Source: Leucaena leucocephala (taxonomy: Eukaryota > Streptophyta > Magnoliopsida > Fabales > Fabaceae). Taken from it: a DNA stretch of 64,000 nt. Below the pieces are notes generated by a model, which was not told the origin of the DNA, did not search any database, and worked only from the letters and a program-made list of their open reading frames with translations. Shown piece by piece: positions 49,110 through 59,879 of the stretch. A program made the translations under genes and the position numbers. The stretch spans positions 13,782,001 to 13,846,000 of the forward strand of contig CM073550.1 of the NCBI GenBank assembly GCA_037074615.1, in the 5' to 3' direction. Position 1 is the stretch's first letter; each line of letters starts with the position of its first letter.

Positions 49110-49440
49110 TTACAGGGACAATGCCGACTGTGCATATTCTAGAATGAGAATCCTTTGTTATTTCACAATAGAAGGCATAGAGAAGGAGAAGAGGATGACG
49201 ATGATGCCAGAAACTAGGTCCAAAGGCACGAACTTCCTTGGTTTATCCTGATTCTATGCCAAGATATTTGAATCATAAAATAACACCATAATGATTTTGA
49301 CTTGTTACTAAGTGATGGAATTGGTGGGGAGTGTTTGAATATGGATTTGAGGAACAAAAGGAGGTGTTCACTGGTTGATGAAAACAATTTGTTCGTGATT
49401 TTTAGAGGAGTTAATAAAGATTTATCAGACGTTATGGAAC
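49110..49440 (+). pseudogene. Inverted fragment of the ALKBH gene (exon 4 piece)
   Basis: The plus strand matches the sense strand of ALKBH exon 4: GTTATTTCACAATAGAAGGC, TCCAAAGGCACGAACTTCCT, ATATTTGAATCAT, GACTTGTTACTAAGTGATGG and GTGTTCACTGGTTGATG. All are in the same order as in 46850-47110 but in the opposite orientation to that gene. Frameshifts and in-frame stops (for example CCATAATGATTTTGA near 49287-49301) break the reading frame. No intron boundary or other exon was recognised. It is a partial duplicate about 1 kb beyond the parent's 5' end. Confidence 0.85.
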
Positions 49441-49444
49441 TCAC

Positions 49445-52400
49445 ATTGTGCTAACTCTCTTGAAACCCTAGGTTTTGCTTGGAGCATCTCCTAGTACATC
49501 TAGGCTAGGTTTTTCCGTTTCTCTGACTTTATTTTATATCATGTTTTGTTTTTTAATTTTGGTATTAACTTTTTTTTTTTATAAGAATTTTTTTTAAAAA
49601 AATTAGATTTACCTATAATTTAAGAGTAAGGTAAAATCTTTCTTTTTCTTAAATAATATTAATATTAAATAATATAAATTATTAATTATATTTAAATATA
49701 AATATAGATACTCAATAATTTTTAATTGTAAGCTTGCTTTTTTAATTAAAAACATAAAGCTTGTAACGCTTACGTTTTAACTCAAAGGTCTCTAATAAAT
49801 GGGCTCAAAATCAACATATTTTAGAATCTGCTTACATTAGCTTTTAAAGAATAAATTTTAGAAGAAATAGATTTTATAAATAATAAATTTTAAATAATAG
49901 ATTTTGAAAAGAATAGATTTTAAAAATAGAGATATTTGAGTGATTAGTATTAAAATTACTTTTTATATTGATAAATTACCAAAAAGAGTATGATTTGATT
50001 AAAATTAAGAGAGATGAAAGAGAGTAGAGAAAAAAGAGGAGATAAGAGATAGGATGGAGAAGAGATATGAGAGAGGAGAGAATGTAGAGAAAAGAGATGA
50101 GAGATGAGAGATGAGAGAGGATGTAAGAAAAAATATGGGTAAGATAGTAATTAGATAATCTATAAACTCTTTTACTATTTTAAAAACTAATTTCAGTAAC
50201 TTATTCAAAACTATGATTTTGGTCAAAATCATTTCTGAACAAATATGATTGTTTATTTAAAATTTTTCTAAATTAAAGTTTTGCCTAAAAAGACTTTTCA
50301 AACTATGATACCAAATACACATTTAGATCAAAACTTGGTATAGTATCAAAATTCAATGTTCAATGAGAATTGATATATATGATAAAAAACAGACATATAT
50401 TTTATAAGGATATGGATTATATTTTTATTATTGTGATGTGGATTCTTTTAATAAGGAATCTCGTAAATTTTTTTTAACGGTTCTCTAAGCACTAAAATTA
50501 TATTTTGACATTAGTAGATAATAAATGTTTAATCTACCTAAATTTTTTGTAAGCAAAAAAAATAAAAATTCAATACTCAACCTCATACACCATACAATGA
50601 TCTGTAATAGTTGAGCATACTGGTATATAATAATGAGTGTTATATTTTGGTTTCAGAATCATATTTTAATAGTAGAACTTATGGGTTACGTGCCCACCAA
50701 AAATAATTTTTTCTACAATAAAAAATTAACACTTATATTTTTAAATTTTCTAGCTTGTTACAATATTAATTAATTTTTATTATATCATAAAATTATATAA
50801 ATTTAATTTTTCATCACATCTGTGAAAACTTATTTTTATTTTTCTTTTAAATGACTAAAATATATTTTGAATCTATATTTTTTAATCATATAATATATAT
50901 ACACGATGTAATTGTACGAGATCATATAAATAATTTAAATTTTTTAAACACATTTTTTGTTACAAATATTTATAAATACATTTAGTTAAGTATATATTTT
51001 TTTTAAATGAATTAATCAATTTTTAATCAAGTTCTTTAAGTCTTCGTTAACCAAATGAATTAAATTTCTATCCCAATATAATAAAAAAAGTTTAAACAAA
51101 TAACTATTTAAAAATATAAACTTAAGCAAAGAAAAATAAAACACTTTAGTTTTTAAAAACAATTTTAGCCAAAATTAAAGATTTAATATGATGAAATGTA
51201 AATTAATATTAAAAACTTATATTAAATTCCTTACATCTATATCATTAAGTTCTTTAATCTCATCTTACCATATATCCTATTTTTTTTAATATTTTCATTT
51301 AACTTAAACCCTCATAAAAAAAATAGTACACATGGCCAGATATGATTGGATAACTTGATGAACTGGTTACAAAGAACTTGATATAAATAAAGTCCTAACA
51401 ATAAAATATATTCTAATATAAATTTTATTACAAACTTTTTAATAATATTTTTAATCCATATAATTAAAACAAAATGTAAGAGAGGTTAGAGTAATTTGCT
51501 TAGAATATAAATACGATTATCCTATTTTAAGCTGAATCCTTTTCTCTTCTATGGATTACTAAAGTCAAAGGTCATAAATATTTAGAATATTGAAATAATA
51601 TCAATGAAAACGTCATAAATATTTTACAATATCATAACAGTAGAAATTATTTTCCCAATTATATCAAATATATGAATAAATAGAAGATACCATTTTTATA
51701 ATTTTGTCACCAAACATTTTTTTTCTTAGCTATTATTTCAAGAAGTAATTGTGTCTTCCATTTTGAGAATTGAGACACCGTTGACTAATTTAAAATATTT
51801 TATCTTTACAGTAATGTGCGGAAGAATGATAATTTAGATTCCAATAAAAAAATTAATGTTAAGATAAATTTTTTTTAGAGAATTTTAATTAATATTTACG
51901 TCTCAAGATTCTTAAAATAGATATTGACAATTTAGTTCATACAAAAATTAATGTTGCACTAGATTTAGAAGTTTGGGTAATGTATTTAGAAATTTAAATA
52001 GTATATAGCTCTCGCTTAAAAGGTTTTACTTTAATTTTAATGGTAAGAATTCGATCCATTTTTATTTTAAATTTATAATTTTTTTAAATTATTTATATTA
52101 ATTGTATATATTAAAAAATAATTTGTTTGTTAATAATACTGAAATCCATTAATTCAAAAAGATAATTACAATGAAAAAATCACCAAAAAAAAACAAAAAA
52201 GCTAATCTAAGTTGGGAGGTTGATTAAGGATGTAAAAATTATTAAAAGAAGAGTTTTTGGATGGGTTACTTTTCATAACAAATTATTAAAGTGATAATTT
52301 AAGAAAACTAATATAACACATCTTTTTTTTATAAATAATTAATTTATTTAATTTTTATATTAAGAATAGAATGAATAGTAAGTTTTATTTAATTAATAGA

Positions 52401-52531
52401 AATAATTTATTTTTACAACAAAAATTACGGCTCATCTTTCCTTCTAGGCCATAGGATTGCCGCGGCGAGGGGGAATCAAGATAATATGAAGGTCTGATTG
52501 AAATTAAATAAACCAGAAAATGGAGCAATCC
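49445..52531. other. AT-rich spacer
   Basis: Includes the MITE copy at 49825-50330 and long low-complexity A/T sequence. No gene was recognised. Confidence 0.5.
49825..50330. mobile_element. AT-rich MITE family (GTTTGG type), inverted copy
   Basis: The complement starts GATCTAAATGTGTATTTGGTATC and carries the same block order as copies at 31-39 kb; here the centre appears as GAGATGAGAGATGAGAG (50030-50115). The left arm contains AATAGATTTTATAAATAATA repeats. Confidence 0.6.
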
Positions 52532-54680
52532 TTAGGCAAATTTTATTGTGTTTGGTATCCACCACAAACAAACAAACATAGCACATAGAAAAAACCATGT
52601 AAATAATTTACTTCTTGTTGTTTTACTGTCAAATTCAGGTATGCGAAGAGGATACAAATAAATCATATCAGACCAAGTATTTTTCACAGATGGGTCAATA
52701 TCAGATATGCGTTTCCACACTGCACTATTACATTTGAAGCCACTTCCCGGTGCAATTTGCCAAACCCTATCTCCTTACTTCACTCTTCCTTTTCAAACTG
52801 AAGAAGATGAAGTGTTCCCAAATCTGTACAATGCCATCCTTGATTCCTCTCCCTCTTCCTTCTTTAGCTTCAGATTCTCCTCTATTGCATCTATCAACCC
52901 CTTGCCCCCTGCATTTATGCAGAAATGCTCAATTGGCTTCTTGAAATCCGGCACATATGTCGCTTCGCCATCCAATTGGATTCTCCGGCGAATCACGAAA
53001 GGGCCTAAAGTTGTGATGTTTTTCCTCAAAGCTTGATCAGCCACTTTTAGAAGTGCCCTTGACAAGGACACACCCACCTATCCAGATTCATCAGACTCTT
53101 GGTAAACACATTTGTATGCATTATCATTTCATCCTAGATGAGTCCTCACAAGGTGCTTTAACTCAGCCATTTTCTCATCCTGTTGCACATGAAAATCATA
53201 GAAAATGTAATACCAGATATTCACAAAGACAAACACTTACCCTATATTTAGAGGAGTAGAAAATTAGATAGGAGCAAAAATTCCTAAAAATAGTACTTTT
53301 TTTATTCTTAATATAATAGCTAGTTAACTTAGGTAGATTAAATAAATTAAATAAATCAATTAATTATAACTAAATATAAATTCTTGTCAAGACAAATTTA
53401 TATTATATGTTTTTTATCTACTCAAATTAGTCAACTAACTTTTATATTAGTTATAATTAATCGATTTATTTGATTTCTTTAATCTATCCAAGTTAGTTAA
53501 CTAGCTCTTATATTAAAGATCGAAGGAAGTAATTTTTTTTTACTATTTTTAGAAGTTTTCCTTCCTAGTATTATCTCCTCCCCTCTTTCCCTCTATAAAA
53601 AAATATGGGAAAATTAAAAAGTAATTAAATATGCCCATTTAACTATTAATTCACAAAATCACCTTAGCAACAGTTAACTCTAATTAATACACTTTAGCTC
53701 AATTAAGGTACTAAAAACTCAAGTTAAGATATAGAAAGCTATATAAGAATATAGATATATTAACCTATTATTTGTAGATTTAGCTGGTGAAAGAGTGAGA
53801 CATGCGACTACTTGAAGTATATTCGGTCCTTAGAAGTACTATTTTAACGTGATTCTAGTAACAGACTCACTCTACCCATAGTATTGTCTCTAAGAAAAAG
53901 AGACTCCATCTAGTTATTAGATCTTAAGGAAACCATACTCTTTTAAAAAATTTCTATAACAAAAAAAAAAGGAAAAAATAGAGATATATCACGTGTTTCT
54001 TGTTTGACCGTAAAACGGCTGCTCCTCCCATTCTAAACAACACTTTGGCAATACCTCTATAACCATTTGGAGCTACAGCCTGCGTAATTAGAACTAAATC
54101 TAAAGAACTCTTGTGAACTCTGGGAAGATCTTTAGCCAAATTTGTTGATAACATACCAGCACTAAATCGCATACCACTGAGGCTCACTCTTTTTATTGCT
54201 TCTGAAACCAAACTTGTTGATGATCATGGAAGGTGTAGGACAAAACAGGCTACAATTTGATACTAGGATGTCTATGTTCTTGGGATGGATTTTGTCTTTG
54301 TTAAGAAGGCCTTGAACTATGGTGAAGAGGACAAGTTCAATCTCTTCTTTAGCATGTTTGAGTGATTCATTTGATGGGATCTCATGAACTGAATCAGGCA
54401 TGCAAGCTTCTGGTCCAATTCCAGATCTTTCAAGCACTTTGGAATCAAAGTCAATGGCTTCTCTGGAGATACCACCGATCTCAGAGTGTTCTATGAAGTT
54501 GGAGAGAGGAACTTGTCGGTTGTTTGGTGGCAGAAAATAGGAAAAGTCAACAAGGTAGACTTTTGTTGACCTTAACTTAAGAAAAGACAGTACTATGATA
54601 ATGACAATAAACAAGGCTGATATGGTTTGTGTGGATAGGTTTAAAGAAAAAGATGAAAGTTCTGAAAGAAGAGCTTCCAT
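52532..54680 (-). pseudogene. 3-ketoacyl-CoA synthase pseudogene
   Basis: ATG at 54680 opens a KCS-like N-terminus with hydrophobic helix, VYLVDFSYF, KVLERSGIGPEA, VHEIPSNES, NCSLFCPTPS and IINKFGFRSN. A frameshift near 54185 precedes SLSGMRFSAG...LAKDL (to about 53954). A 0.7-kb gap with a MITE follows, then HLVRTHLG, NDNAYKCVYQESDESG (with stops), GVSLSRALLKVADQALRKNITTLGPF, HFCINAGGK, RMALYRFGNTSSSS and VWQIAPGSGFKCNSAVWK. KCS enzymes condense acyl-CoA with malonyl-CoA in very-long-chain fatty acid elongation in the ER. Here the catalytic Cys motif GMGCSAG reads GMRFSAG and the catalytic His of FCIHAGG is Asn, while the Asn of FGNTSSSS remains. Parts between the GPF and VPDF motifs and after NTSSSS are deleted. 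Clearly non-functional. Confidence 0.9.
53292..53532. mobile_element. Stowaway-like MITE inside the KCS pseudogene
   Basis: About 240 bp with ~40-bp terminal inverted repeats: left ATTCTTAATATAATAGCTAG, and as right-end complement ATCTTTAATATAAGAGCTAG. Nearly the whole element can fold back. It sits between the two halves of the KCS pseudogene. Confidence 0.75.
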
Positions 54681-54949
54681 TGTGAGATGAGATACAAGTA
54701 AATTGTAAGGACTTTGGTGGGGTGGTGATGATACAATGAAACAAAGAAGAGAGAGAGAGAGAGAGAAGTTTCAAAATGAATAAAATCTGCAATTTTGTGG
54801 GATAAAATCTGCAATTTCAAATTGTGCATCTTTCTTCCATCCAAGTAGTAGTGTTGTGTTGGGAAATTAATTTGGTTACAAACTTTCATGATAAAACCAT
54901 ATTTACAACCTTCCCTGGAAAATATAAATAAATAAAAATTAAAAATCAC

Positions 54950-55560
54950 AACAGCTTAGATTGGGGATATTTTTTTTTCAATAGAACATCAATTGAGATT
55001 CTATGATGCTTGTGGGTGGGAGGCTAATAAAGTGGGCCATGGGCCAAATCCAAACTTTTAGATATTGGCCTTAAGGGTTAGGATAATCTATATGAAATTC
55101 TCAAATTATTAAAAAAATAATTATGAGAGTTTTTTTAATAGAAGATTTTATAAATTTTTCATAAATATTCTTTAAAATCTAGAGCCATACCCTAACTTTT
55201 GTAGAGAATTATTGTTGAATCTACCTAAATTTTTTTATAACAATAAAATTATTAAAAAAATTAAATAATAAAATCATAATAGAATTGTTTGCTCTAAAAT
55301 AAGGCTAATAAAGAGAATATAATCAAAAAGTTGAAAGATTAAACTGTACAGATTTATTTTAACATTATTATAAAATATTAAAGAAATTATTTTAACTCAT
55401 AAAATGTATATTCATTTTATGCTCATTTCACTAATTATTATATATTTTTAACTATTCTATTGAGTTTTTGCCCACCTTCTATTTTTAATTATTATATGCT
55501 TATTCCATTAATTATTATATGCTTAGTTCCTCAGTGGTCACCGTATACTCCGATAAGGCG
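54950..55560. other. Intergenic spacer between the KCS pseudogene and the HIBADH-like gene
   Basis: Divergent spacer, AT-rich, with no gene recognised. The last ~60 bp is probably the leader of the plus-strand gene. Confidence 0.5.
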
Positions 55561-55634
55561 CTTTGATCAACGAAATCCAAGTCGTCGCTGAACTCTTCCC
55601 CTGCAATCCATCGTCATCGTCTCTTCCACAGGCT

Positions 55635-56558
55635 ATGGGAACTCCATACCCGAACCCCATAAATCCGACCCAAACCCGAATCGGGTGGACAGGCATCGGC
55701 GTTATGGGTGCTGCTATGGCCTCTCGCCTTCTCTCCGCCGGCTACTCCGTCACTATCTACGCTCGCAACCCATCCAAGGCTCTTCCTCTGGAATCCCTAG
55801 GTGCCCGAATTGCCGATTCTCCGGCTGAACTTGCTCGATCCTGCGACGTCGTATTCACCATGATCGGTCACCCATCAGATGTTCGATCAGTCGTCTTAGA
55901 AGACCCTAACTCAGTTCTCTCCGGCCTAACCCCTAACTCCGTCACCGTTGACATGACTAGCAGCCACCCTGATCTCGCCAGAGAGATTTTCACCTTAGCG
56001 CGTGAGAGAAATTGTTGGTCTGTGGATGCACCAGTCTCTGGAGGCGACATCGGTGCGAGAGATGGAAAATTAGCTATATTCGCTGCTGGTGAACAATCTG
56101 TAGTGAATTGGTTAGAACCCTTATTTCAGATTCTAGGGAAAGCAACGTATGTGGGTCAAGCAGGATGTGGACAGAGCTGCAAAATAGCGAATCAGATTAC
56201 TATTGGGGCTAATCTGATTGGTTTGAGTGAAAGTTTGGTGTTTGCCGAACGAGCTGGGTTGAATTTGAAGCAGTTTGTGGAAGCAATCAAAAGTGGATCT
56301 GCTTATACCAAGGCATTGGAATTATTTGGAGAGAGAATGATTGAGAAGGATTTTAGGCCGGGTGGATTTGCTGAGTATATGGTGAAGGATTTGGGAATGG
56401 GCGTGGATATAGTGGAGAAGAGTGAAGATGATAAGGTTGTGGTTTTGCCTGAAGCTTCATTGTGCAAGCAATTGTACTCAAGTATGGTAGCTAATGGGGA
56501 TGGAAAGCTTGGGGGTCAAGGTCTTATCTCTGTCATTCAGAGAATCAATGGGCTATGA
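55635..56558 (+). CDS. 3-hydroxyisobutyrate dehydrogenase-like protein (beta-hydroxyacid dehydrogenase family)
   Basis: A single-exon gene of 307 aa. The start is ATG 55635; the frame extends upstream only from a TTG. The N-terminal Rossmann fold has WTGIGVMG (G20-x-G22-x2-G25) for NAD(P). The substrate loop is DAPVSGGD (S135, G136). The catalytic lysine is K183 in GQSCKIANQ, and a helical C-terminal domain ends GQGLISVIQRINGL. Family enzymes oxidise 3-hydroxyisobutyrate (valine breakdown) or reduce small aldehydes and glyoxylate. The sequence most resembles the plant 'HIBADH-like 1-3' group (the At4g29120/At1g71170 type as I recall), whose substrate is not settled. No obvious mitochondrial presequence is present, so a cytosolic location is possible. 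It looks intact and functional. Confidence 0.92.
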   Translation: MGTPYPNPINPTQTRIGWTGIGVMGAAMASRLLSAGYSVTIYARNPSKALPLESLGARIADSPAELARSCDVVFTMIGHPSDVRSVVLEDPNSVLSGLTPNSVTVDMTSSHPDLAREIFTLARERNCWSVDAPVSGGDIGARDGKLAIFAAGEQSVVNWLEPLFQILGKATYVGQAGCGQSCKIANQITIGANLIGLSESLVFAERAGLNLKQFVEAIKSGSAYTKALELFGERMIEKDFRPGGFAEYMVKDLGMGVDIVEKSEDDKVVVLPEASLCKQLYSSMVANGDGKLGGQGLISVIQRINGL

Positions 56559-56699
56559 GTTTCTCATTCCCCATAACTTTGAATGATGTCTATCAGCATC
56601 TTGCAGGTTAAGTTATTCTTACTTGTAGTATTGTGTTTTTGCAATAGGAACTTCAACCTTGTGTGCATGGTCTGTTAAGAATTTTATATTAGATCATAT

Positions 56700-56880
56700 G
56701 TGTGGGTGTGTCTTACAAATTTGCTTGGCCTTAAAGTAGCTGCAGTATGAGCTTTTACCGAAAATCATGAATGTTGTATTTTAGTTTTCTACTTTGTAAT
56801 AAAAGTCCCATACCAGGAGGCTCACAAGTGAACTTTGCTTTATAAGCTCAAGGTTTTCTCTCACCTAACAAGCTAATCTT
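56700..56880 (+). repeat. Duplicated 3'-flank module, copy 1 (behind the HIBADH-like gene)
   Basis: TGTGTGGGTGTGTCTTACA, TTTGCTTGGCCTTAAAGTAG, AGTATGAGCTTTTAC, CATGAATGTT, AATAAAAGTC and CTCACAAGTGAACT occur here and in the same order at 63637-63808. The AATAAA at about 56798 could be the gene's polyadenylation signal. Confidence 0.85.
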
Positions 56881-56889
56881 TTGAAATGG

Positions 56890-58090
56890 GCTACATAGGG
56901 TTTTGACTAGTAAAAGACAAGGGCTACTTACATAGGGTTTTGACTAGTAAAATGCCGAGTAAAGTGTCCTTGGGTGGAGCCACCGCCAGGGAGGTCGACT
57001 CTTGACAGCGTCAAGCTAGTCTTTTTAGGGTAGGCTTTTTCTCTGGGACTTGCGCTTGCAACACATTCTTGTTTGAAAATTACAAGAGGAGTGTCATCCA
57101 GATACATTTGATTGGACAAGTCTTGATAGGCATTGAAGAACATAGATGCATATTGATGATCTAGTAAACATAGAAAACCATTGGAGCTACAACGGTGCCT
57201 GAGGTTTCATTTAGCTTATGCTGAGTCAATGAAAGCATCTAAACATGCACAATTGTTTTTATTCCTAGAACATTTTTATATTTGTAGCCTCCAGGTATGT
57301 GGTGTCTCTAATTGAGTTAAAATTGGTGGAGCATTGTAACTGACTGAATTTTCTTGCGGGAAGGATTGTACTATATAAAGCTTTGGGAAGTTAGCCATGG
57401 AAAGATCAAATAACTGATTTATTTAATTTTAATTTTTTTAAAAAAATTAACTAACTATTATATTAAAAATTAAAGAAAATATTTAGACTTACAATGGAGT
57501 CAAATGAATATTTTTCAGAAGTCAAGTTAGGCTTAAAACCATATTTTAGAGTTTTTAGGATTACAAAAGTGAAATGAATATTTAAACTAATCTTTTTATA
57601 GAAGCTTTTCCAAATATAAATTATGGCATTATATTAATTGATTTTTAAACTAATTTTAGTTTATAAAAATATAGTTGAAATAAAAATTACTCTTATAAAT
57701 GTTAATCCAAAAAAGTCTTTTATTTCTCCCTTATTTTTTATTTTTCTGCTCTTTTGTCCATACAAATTGAAGGGGCTTCTAATTTTGCCTTACTAGTTAA
57801 TAATTGATGTTTACAGACATTATTTTATTTATAAATTATTTTTAATATATTTTATATAAATTAAAAAACCTTAATTTTTATTAATTATATTTTAAAATTT
57901 AATAATTTTTTAACTTATCCCTATTTAATATATATTATATTCTATACGAATAAATCTAATATAATAATAAATAAAGAATAAAATTATATATTCATATAAA
58001 ATTTAATAATATGACTTATAAATAAAATAAAAAAATTTCTTAATAAGAGGAGTAAATGAAAACAAATGTTTTATTGATATTTTTTGTTGG
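56890..58090. other. Spacer with MITE remnants
   Basis: 57415-57480 is a fragment of the Stowaway-like family (TTAACTAACTATTATATTAA). 57480-57780 has AT-rich MITE-like arms. The rest is unassigned. Confidence 0.4.
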
Positions 58091-58100
58091 TAACATTGTG

Positions 58101-58740
58101 TAACTCTATCATGTCCCAAGTATCTCGACCTGATCTCGATAGTTTTGGGATTGGTCTGTTATTTCTCGAGAAAGATCGAGATGGGACAGAAGGAAAGGTC
58201 GAGACGGGTCTCTATTTAACTCTCAGGACTCCTGTTCCGTCCCGATCCTAATTTTTTTTTATAAAAATAATATATTACATTCTCTTATCTTTTCCACTCA
58301 GTTTACTTATTTGAGGCTCTCCTTCTCTCTTCTCTTATGTTTTGTTTGCTTACGGTCACAGGTCTCACCAGTTGCCACTCTCATAAAGATATTTTTACTT
58401 ATAAATATTTTTATACAGATATTTTTATTCTTCCTTACTATTATTTTTTTCTATTATCTGAGTAAGTTATCATTTTATATTATGGAGGAATGTTGGTATT
58501 TAGAGGAAGTTGCTGTGATATTTTATATGGAATGATTTATTGAGATAATTTTATTATAATATTTTTTTAAAAAAAATTGGATTGAGAATTCCTGTCCTGT
58601 CCTGAACCAGTCCCAATCCTGACAGAATTGGGACAAATTCAAGATAGGACAGGACGGGATATGGGATGCAAAATATATTATATTAGGATAGGACATAGGA
58701 TGTGATTATCCTAGTCTCGATCGATCCCATGAGCACCTTA
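58101..58740. mobile_element. GGGAC-type terminal-inverted-repeat element, degenerate copy
   Basis: Related end to end to the element at 18055-18705 (GATCTCGA...GGGACAG...GGTCGAGACGGG... TCCGTCCCGATCC at the left; AATTCCTGTCCTGTCCTGAACC...GGACAGGACGGGATATGGGATGCAAAATAT at the right), but with many C-to-T and G-to-A differences. Flanks ACATTGTG (58093-58100) and ACAGAGTG (58741-58748) match at 6 of 8 positions, suggesting a decayed 8-bp duplication. The termini TAA.....TCATG agree in inverted orientation. Confidence 0.6.
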
Positions 58741-58753
58741 ACAGAGTGTAAAG

Positions 58754-59522
58754 TAGGGTTGTGCATAAAGCCAGTAACCCGGTATGCCCACTGGAGCCCG
58801 CAATAAAAATATAATGTTCAGCCCGATATATATAGGGTATGACTGGGCATCGGGCTGTAAAATACAACCCATGCATTTTTCGGGCTGGTCACCGGGCATA
58901 GGGGATGCCCTGCCCATGAAAACCCTTTCTTTTTTTTTCTCTATCTTAGAAGGGAGAATATGATAGCTACTGGTGACTAGAATGTCATTTTAAAAATATG
59001 AGTAGGTAAGTAGATAAGTTGTATCTTTTAATATTTATAATCATACTAATTTTTTCTTTTTTTTTTAACTTTGTTAATTATCATATGATTATATTATAAA
59101 TTATAATTGTATATTTTATTTTTTTAGATTCTTTATCTTTATCAATATTAGGGAGATTGATACAAAGTTATAATTATAAACTATTTAGATTTCAACGCTT
59201 ATTTTTTATATATAATGAATTTCAAGATTTTAATTATTATCTTTATTGTCTTATTCTTAGTGAATTATTGATATTATTTAACTCTTGAAGACACATGAAT
59301 ATTGTATTATTTTAGAAGTTTATAATTGTAGATTTTTTTTCACAATAAGAGCATAGTATCACAATTTAAGTATATCTAGCCCGCTCATACCCAGCCTAAA
59401 ATTGTTAGAGTTTTTATCGAGTAGGGTCAGACATTAGACTATAAAATATAATTTATATTTTTTTTAGATATAGCACTAGATTGAGAGTTTACCCTGTTTA
59501 AGTATGTCCATACACACCCTTA
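58754..59522. mobile_element. hAT-type MITE (family A), copy 2
   Basis: 769 bp, starting TAGGGTTGTGCAT, with right-end complement TAAGGGTGTGTATGG. It is flanked by perfect 8-bp duplications GTGTAAAG at 58746-58753 and 59523-59530. The subterminal regions hold CGGGCTGG and GCCCGATA motifs, and the AT-rich centre is homologous to 39772-40503 in inverted orientation. No transposase. Confidence 0.88.
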
Positions 59523-59655
59523 GTGTAAAGTATGGATACTTGCACATTTTGATAACCAAAAAGGCGTTTGGCCACATGGAAAGAAGAGATGAGAAAGATA
59601 TTGTATAATTTTGCTTCTGTGGGTAGTTACGTATTACATATATTGTCATTTCTTT

Positions 59656-59876
59656 CCCTCTACTTTCATTTTAGTTAACTAATTTTTTAATAGATTAAAT
59701 AAATAAATTATATTAATTATAATTAAATTTAATCTCTCAAAATAAATTTATATTATATACTTTTTAATTTATTTAATTTATTTAATTATCTATTATTTTA
59801 ATTATAATTAATTAATTTATTTAGCTTTCTTAATTTATTAAAAAATATTAACTAACTATTATATTAAGGGCATGAA
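59656..59876. mobile_element. Stowaway-like MITE copy
   Basis: Starts TTCCCTCTACTTTCATTTTA and ends AACTAACTATTATATTAAGG, with TTATAATTAATTAATTTATT in the right arm; same family as 53292-53532. Confidence 0.5.
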
Positions 59877-59879
59877 GAG

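Noticed and set aside
50005..50232. 75-codon Ser/Leu-rich ORF
   Set aside because: It translates the GA/CT-rich core of a MITE.
55563..55634. 24-codon N-terminal extension of the HIBADH-like frame
   Set aside because: It opens with TTG, not ATG; translation most likely starts at 55635.
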